Shown piece by piece: positions 59,438 through 64,000 of a stretch of 64,000 nt of DNA. The translations under genes were made by a program, and so were the position numbers. Under the pieces are notes generated by a model that was given only the letters and a program-made list of their open reading frames with translations, was not told the DNA's origin and searched no databases. Positions within the stretch are counted from its first letter, which is position 1; each line of letters starts with the position of its first letter. This stretch comes from Canibacter zhoujuaniae (lineage in GTDB: Bacteria > Actinomycetota > Actinomycetes > Actinomycetales > Microbacteriaceae). The DNA is taken from positions 1 through 64,000 of the forward strand of contig NZ_JAAIKA010000001.1 in the NCBI RefSeq assembly GCF_011752015.1, read 5' to 3'.

Positions 59438-62014
59438 TTAGACGTCAGCGCGCTGCACGAGCAGTGCCCGCTCAACATCAGCGAGCTCTTCCGTGATAAG
59501 ACGGCGCAGAGTTGGGGCTGCATCTGCGTTTGCAGTAAGCCATGCCGCAGTAGCATCGCGCAGCTCTTCGTCAGCCAACGGCAGCGGGAAGAAACCTGTG
59601 ATGAGTTCCTCCGCAATTTGGTAACTACGCGTCTCCCACACAGTATTTAGGCCGTCGAAGAACTTAGCAACGAATGGGCGGAGCACCTCAACATCGCTTG
59701 CACGCTTAAAGCCAGTGCCGCTCGAGCGAATTATCAGGTTAGCAACCCCCGCAGTTTCAAAGATGTCGTGCCACACCTTCTCCTTACCTGCGGTGGTTGG
59801 TGCAGCAGCACGAGAGGCTGCAGCCGCCTGTTCGCCGTTTGCGGTCTTATCGGAGACGAGCATTTCTGCAATCTCAGCCTCACCCGCACGGCCGCCAGCT
59901 ACGAGCGCCTGCAATAGATTCCACTTCATATCGGTATCCAGCGGCATTCCTGCAAGCTCAATTTCACCCGCAAGCAACGCCTCAACAGTATCCAGATGCG
60001 CAGCCGAAACTGCCGCACCTGCAAAAGCGGTGAAGAACTGGAACTGGCGATCCGAACCAGCTGGAGCCTCTTTGGCAAGCACCCACAGGCGATCAGCTAC
60101 ACGCTCAGCAACGCTAGCGCGGTTTTCTGGTTTCACATAAAGTGTTGCTGCGGTGCGCAGCTGACTCAGCACAACACGCAGCGTGCTCGACTGATCCTCA
60201 CCGCCAATGTGCTCGAGCACAGCGTCGATAAAGAGCTGCGGGGCTAGTTCACCGTCACGCGTGGTGTCCCAAAGCGCCCCCCAAATAACAGCTCGCGCGA
60301 GAGAATCATCGAGAGTGCTGACTGCTTTAAGCGCCGTCTGTAGCGAACGCTCATCAAAACGGAGTTTCGCGTATGTGAGATCGTCATCGTTTAGCAGCAA
60401 CAGGTCAGGTTGCTGCTTGCCAACAAGCTCAGCAATTTCAACACGTTCACTAACAACATCTGCAGCCACGCTATCGGTGCGGGTTAGTTTGCCGTCTACT
60501 AGATTGTAGAAACCGATCACAATGCTGTGTGGGCGAATTGTTGGGTAGTCTTCGGTCGCGCTCTGTGTGACTGCGAATGAGGTGTAGTTTCCGTCACTGT
60601 CAAGCTCAAAATCAGCTCGCAGAGTGTTCACGCCGGCAGTCTCCAACCAGGCTTTCGACCAAGCCTTCAAATCACGACCGCTCTCAGCCTCAAGCTCCGT
60701 CAGCAAATCAACCAGTTCGGTGTTCTTGTAGGCGTGCTTCTTAAAGTATCGTGCAACACCGCGGCGGAAGTTATCGCGGCCAACATAGGCCACCAGCGCT
60801 TTTAGAACCGAAGCACCCTTAGCGTAAGTGATGCCATCAAAGTTTGCCAGCACATCTTCCAGGTCGCGAATTTCCGCCACAATTGGGTGGGTTGAAGGCA
60901 GCTGATCCTGCCGGTAAGCCCAGCTTTTCTCGAGAGAAGCGAAGGTCGTCCAAGCATCCTGCCACTCTGTTGCCTCGGCGGTGCACACCGTTGAGGTGTA
61001 TTCGGCAAATGACTCATTGAGCCACAGATCATTCCACCAGCGCATTGTGACAAGATCGCCGAACCACATGTGCGCAAGCTCATGCTCGATTGTGACAACG
61101 CGACGTTCGCGCATTGCATCGGTCACTTTTGAACGGAACACATAAGCCTCAGTGTGTGTTACCGCGCCGATGTTCTCCATCGCGCCCATGTTGAACTCAG
61201 GGCAGAAAACCTGATCATATTTAGCAAACGGGTACGGGTAGTCAAATTCTTTCTCGAAGAACTCAAAACCCTGCCGAGTCTTTTCCATGATGTAATCAGC
61301 GTCAAGGTATTCCACCAAGGATTTGCGCGCAAACACACCCAAAGGAATCTCACGACCGTCGCTGCTTGTGAGCGACCCGCGTTCACCCTCGTAAGGGCCT
61401 GCGATAATCGCAGTGATGTAGCTAGACATGATCGGAGTTGGCTCAAACACCCAGCGTGCGATCGCTTCGCCGGGCTTGTGCGACTGTGCGCCCGCGACAC
61501 CGATTGCCTCAGGCTCAGGGGTCGGCTGATTGCTAACCACGAGCCAGTGGGCGGGAGCTTCAACCGTAAAAAAGAAACGTGCCTTTAAATCAGGCTGCTC
61601 AAACACTGGAAACACGCGACGTGAATCCGGCACCTCAAATTGGGTGTAGAGATAAACCTCATCATCAGCCGGATCAACAAAACGGTGCAGCCCCTCACCG
61701 GTGTTGGTATACGCCTGGCGGCTCACAATGTGCAGTTCATTCTCGGCAGCAAGCTCAGGTAGGCGGATCCGCGAATCAGCAAACACTTCATTAGCGTTAA
61801 GCGCAACCCCGTTTAAAGTGATTTCCTCGACAGAATCTGCAATCAAATCAATGAAGCTTTCCGCACCAACCTTGCTAGCGCTAAACAGCACCTTAGTGTC
61901 AGAGATAAACTGCTTTGCACCCTGATTTAAATCAAGTTTGATGTGATACTCCGAAACGCTGATTAAACCGGCGCGCTCGCGGGCTTCTTCACGGGTGAGA
62001 TTGGTTCCTGGCAC
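59438..62014 (-). CDS. pepN: Aminopeptidase N
   Basis: Zinc metallopeptidase of the M1 family, 858 residues, removes N-terminal residues from peptides. It has the GAMEN motif (NMGAMENIGAVTHTEAYVF) and the zinc site VTIEHELAHMWFGDLVTM with the third ligand in LNESFAEY, near residue 300. The C-terminal half is the ERAP1-like helical domain. GTG start after AAAGGAG with eight-base spacing. Matches Rv2467 in both length and neighbourhood. Confidence 0.95.
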   Translation of the reverse strand: MPGTNLTREEARERAGLISVSEYHIKLDLNQGAKQFISDTKVLFSASKVGAESFIDLIADSVEEITLNGVALNANEVFADSRIRLPELAAENELHIVSRQAYTNTGEGLHRFVDPADDEVYLYTQFEVPDSRRVFPVFEQPDLKARFFFTVEAPAHWLVVSNQPTPEPEAIGVAGAQSHKPGEAIARWVFEPTPIMSSYITAIIAGPYEGERGSLTSSDGREIPLGVFARKSLVEYLDADYIMEKTRQGFEFFEKEFDYPYPFAKYDQVFCPEFNMGAMENIGAVTHTEAYVFRSKVTDAMRERRVVTIEHELAHMWFGDLVTMRWWNDLWLNESFAEYTSTVCTAEATEWQDAWTTFASLEKSWAYRQDQLPSTHPIVAEIRDLEDVLANFDGITYAKGASVLKALVAYVGRDNFRRGVARYFKKHAYKNTELVDLLTELEAESGRDLKAWSKAWLETAGVNTLRADFELDSDGNYTSFAVTQSATEDYPTIRPHSIVIGFYNLVDGKLTRTDSVAADVVSERVEIAELVGKQQPDLLLLNDDDLTYAKLRFDERSLQTALKAVSTLDDSLARAVIWGALWDTTRDGELAPQLFIDAVLEHIGGEDQSSTLRVVLSQLRTAATLYVKPENRASVAERVADRLWVLAKEAPAGSDRQFQFFTAFAGAAVSAAHLDTVEALLAGEIELAGMPLDTDMKWNLLQALVAGGRAGEAEIAEMLVSDKTANGEQAAAASRAAAPTTAGKEKVWHDIFETAGVANLIIRSSGTGFKRASDVEVLRPFVAKFFDGLNTVWETRSYQIAEELITGFFPLPLADEELRDATAAWLTANADAAPTLRRLITEELADVERALLVQRADV

Positions 62015-62075
62015 GGGTTAGTCTCCTTTGATAGGTGCGTGCAAATACCCCTTAAGCCTATCCCACACTCACTGA

Positions 62076-62081
62076 TAGAAT
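62076..62081 (+). promoter_or_regulatory. -10 element for leaderless DsbA-like transcript
   Basis: TAGAAT lies seven bases before the ATG at 62089. GAGGG lies only one base before ATG, too close to act as SD, which supports leaderless translation. Confidence 0.5.
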
Positions 62082-62088
62082 CGAGGGT

Positions 62089-62727
62089 ATGACAGTCGCA
62101 AACCCCGAGTCGGTTGAGTTTTGGTTTGACCCCTCTTGCCCGTGGTGCTGGATGACCAGCCGCTGGATCACAGAGGTTAGTGAAGTGCGCGGTTTCACAG
62201 TGAACTGGCGTCCATTTAGCCTCAAAATCCTAAACGAGGGGCGCGACAAAATTAGCGACCGCCATAAGACTATGCACGCCGGCGGTCTGCAGACGCTACG
62301 GGTTATTGAGGCCGCGCGACAGGCGCACGGAGCAGAAGTGGTTGGTGCGCTGTACACCGAAATAGGTGAGCGCATTCACCCGGGTGGGCGCACCGATTAT
62401 GACGCAATTATCGCTGAGGCGCTCGACGCTCTCGATCTGCCGAGTGAGCTGGCTGCTTACGCAGATGCGGAAACCTCGTTTACGCCCGGTGATTCGGGCG
62501 TTGATGCGGCGCTGCGTGACAGCACAGCTGCTGGGCTAAAGCTAGTTGGTAAAGACGTTGGGATCCCGATTGTTGCCGTCAACGGTAAGGGGCTATTCGG
62601 GCCTGTTGTAACTCCCGCACCGCAGGGGCAGGCGGCACTCGACCTCTTTGACGCACTCGTGCTTGCGACCGGGGTCGAAGGTTTCTATGAGTTAAAGCGC
62701 ACCCGCACCGCGCGCCCACAGTTCTAG
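62089..62727 (+). CDS. DsbA-family thiol oxidoreductase (Rv2466c-like)
   Basis: Cytosolic DsbA-fold protein of 212 residues with active site FWFDPSCPWCWMTSRWI. It lacks a signal peptide. The close match to Rv2466c (mycothiol-linked nitroreductase) and the same neighbours, pepN and rpiB, suggest a mycothiol- or mycoredoxin-dependent reductase. Later stretches include PVVTPAPQGQAALDLFDALV. Divergent from pepN. Confidence 0.88.
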   Translation: MTVANPESVEFWFDPSCPWCWMTSRWITEVSEVRGFTVNWRPFSLKILNEGRDKISDRHKTMHAGGLQTLRVIEAARQAHGAEVVGALYTEIGERIHPGGRTDYDAIIAEALDALDLPSELAAYADAETSFTPGDSGVDAALRDSTAAGLKLVGKDVGIPIVAVNGKGLFGPVVTPAPQGQAALDLFDALVLATGVEGFYELKRTRTARPQF

Positions 62728-62768
62728 TCTCGTCGTGCAAACGGCGCAAACATTTTAGGGAGTAAGAA

Positions 62769-63269
62769 ATGCGAATTCACGTAGCAACCGACCACGCGGG
62801 GCTCGAATTCAGCCAGCTAGTGCAGCAGCATCTTTCTGCCCAGGGGCATGAGGTGATTGACCACGGTCCGCAGGAATACGATGCGCTCGACGACTACCCA
62901 GCCTTTTGCATTAACGCTGCACTGGGTGTAGCAGCTGATGCGGCTGCCGGAGTTGAAGCGCTTGGTGTTGTGTTTGGTGGCTCAGGCAACGGTGAGCAAA
63001 TGGCCGCAAATAAGGTGCGGGGGATTCGGGCTGCTTTGGTCTGGAACCTCTCCACCGCAGAATTGGCTCGGGAGCACAATAATGCAAATGTGATCTCGAT
63101 CGGTGCCCGGCAACACACCGCCGAAGAGGCCATCGCCTTGATTGACAGGTTTATTGCTACGCCTTTCTCAGGTGACGAGCGGCACGTGCGCCGCATTGGC
63201 CAGCTCGGCGAGTACGAAACCACCGGTGATATTGCCGGTAAGGGCGTCAACAAGCCTGCGGCTGAGTAG
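62769..63269 (+). CDS. rpiB: Ribose-5-phosphate isomerase B
   Basis: Interconverts ribose 5-phosphate and ribulose 5-phosphate. The 166-residue protein has RIHVATDHAGLEFSQLVQQHL, VVFGGSGNGEQMAANKVRGIRAAL with the Glu base of the mycobacterial type, and REHNNANVISIGARQH. ATG after GGGAGTAAG. It works with rpe at 52847 in the pentose phosphate pathway. Confidence 0.95.
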   Translation: MRIHVATDHAGLEFSQLVQQHLSAQGHEVIDHGPQEYDALDDYPAFCINAALGVAADAAAGVEALGVVFGGSGNGEQMAANKVRGIRAALVWNLSTAELAREHNNANVISIGARQHTAEEAIALIDRFIATPFSGDERHVRRIGQLGEYETTGDIAGKGVNKPAAE

Positions 63270-63277
63270 GTTTTTCT

Positions 63278-64000
63278 GTGCCTGAGGGGCATTCAGTACA
63301 CCGTATCGCCCGCCAGTTTGAGGCGAATTTTGTGGGTCGGGTGACAGAAGTCACAAGCCCGCAGGGGCGTTTTGCTGACGGCGCTGCGCTCATCAGCGGA
63401 ACGCGAATGGTGCGTGCGACAGCCGTCGGGAAACAAATGTTTCTACAGTTTGAGAATCAACTGTGGTTGCGCGTGCACTTGGGAATCTACGGGGCCTGGG
63501 ATTTCAGCGGTGAGGTGCTTGTGCACCCGTCTATTCAGGTGCACGGGGTGACCGCTGCCAGCGGCCAGCAGGCGGCAAGTGGGGCACGCCGTTTCGGGCA
63601 GACCCAAATGGCCGGCGTTGTTGCGCCAATAGACGGCGAGGCAGAAGATTCGGTGACCAGTATCGGAGCCCCAAGACGCGCTAGAGTGCGCATGGCTGAA
63701 AATGACAAAACTGGAGATGTTGGCAGCTTATGGCCGCCACCCCCGGTGGGCCAAGTGCGGGCGCGGCTGTTAACCGAGACAGTCTGCGCGGATCTGCGGG
63801 GGCCTACGGCCTGTGAAGTGTTGACAGAGGCTGAGCTGCAGGGAGTTTTGAACCGTCTCGGCCCGGATCCTGCAAACGATGCTTCCCAGGCTGCAGCAGA
63901 GCGTTTCATTAAGCGCGCCGCAAAAAAACCGACCCCTATCGGGTTGGTTTTGATGGATCAGGCGATTATTGCGGGTATCGGTAATGTTTACCGTGCCGAA
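63278..64000 (+). CDS. Fpg/Nei-family DNA glycosylase, 3' end beyond window
   Basis: Base-excision repair glycosylase and lyase for oxidised bases. The frame starts GTG CCT GAG, so that the mature protein has the catalytic Pro2 and Glu3 (PEGHSVHRIARQF). It stays open for 241 codons to the window end. The beta-hairpin Lys appears in ATAVGKQMFLQF and the H2TH region in PIGLVLMDQAIIAGIGNVYRAE. The zinc finger lies outside. Position after rpiB matches Rv2464c, a Nei-type enzyme. No strong SD; eight bases after rpiB. Confidence 0.9.
   Translation, partial: MPEGHSVHRIARQFEANFVGRVTEVTSPQGRFADGAALISGTRMVRATAVGKQMFLQFENQLWLRVHLGIYGAWDFSGEVLVHPSIQVHGVTAASGQQAASGARRFGQTQMAGVVAPIDGEAEDSVTSIGAPRRARVRMAENDKTGDVGSLWPPPPVGQVRARLLTETVCADLRGPTACEVLTEAELQGVLNRLGPDPANDASQAAAERFIKRAAKKPTPIGLVLMDQAIIAGIGNVYRAE

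Noticed and set aside
1-64000. tRNA genes, CRISPR arrays, insertion sequences or prophage
   Set aside because: Intergenic stretches were read for cloverleaf ends, regular repeats and transposase motifs; none were seen.

Overview
The window looks like chromosomal core DNA of a member of the Actinomycetota, most likely the family Microbacteriaceae or a close relative with moderate rather than high G+C. The reasons are actinobacterial gene neighbourhoods (garA-ftsR-resR; a class II DAHP synthase beside a PASTA kinase of the PknL type and an Rv2175c-type DNA-binding protein; the division and cell wall cluster from mraZ to divIVA; pepN, a DsbA-like protein, rpiB and a Nei-type glycosylase), frequent GTG and TTG starts, and several genes that appear to be transcribed without a leader. 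No phage, insertion sequence, CRISPR array or tRNA gene was seen, and no stretch over 300 bases lacks a gene or RNA feature.

Layout. 1-390: the 3' end of a 23S rRNA, a 5S rRNA and a strong terminator. 511-6846: a complete Mrp-type cation/proton antiporter operon (A-B fusion, C, D, E, F, G). 6921-7982: an AT-rich secreted protein of unknown function and a small membrane protein. 8103-11497: GarA, two MerR-type regulators, an orphan ParA-family ATPase and peptide deformylase. 11561-19665: acyl-CoA synthetase, acyltransferase, aroG, PknL-like kinase, Rv2175c-like protein, polyprenyl synthase and a DUF3040 protein. 19923-37897: the dcw cluster: mraZ, rsmH, ftsL, ftsI, a degenerate murE-like gene, murF, mraY, murD, ftsW, murG, murC, ftsQ, ftsZ, sepF, yggT, divIVA, lspA, rluD. 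37960-48322: dnaE, nadE, msrA, ssb, a lipoprotein, ettA, a thioesterase, a hydrolase, an unknown gene and rpoZ. 48402-58044: priA, fmt, rsmB, rpe, hisE, hisG, hisF, hisI, trpE and a trp-associated membrane protein. 58073-64000: truncated globin, MscS channel, pepN, a DsbA-like protein, rpiB and a DNA glycosylase cut by the window end.

How it works together. The central block makes lipid II (MurF, MraY, MurD, MurG, MurC) and builds the septum (FtsL, FtsI, FtsW, FtsQ, FtsZ, SepF, DivIVA). Upstream lie probable controllers of growth: a PASTA kinase, GarA, and FtsR and ResR homologues. The most unusual point is the murE slot. The gene there keeps an open frame and recognisable Mur-ligase spacing, but it has lost the N-terminal domain, the ATP-binding loop and the other ligase motifs that I can place, so it looks like a pseudoenzyme. 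A second point is the ftsZ upstream region, which carries a 10-bp direct repeat at a 20-bp period and a 25-bp near-perfect palindrome. A third is the leader of ssb, with competing inverted repeats and an actinobacterial-type DnaA box. All family assignments come from reading the translated sequence; no database search was run.
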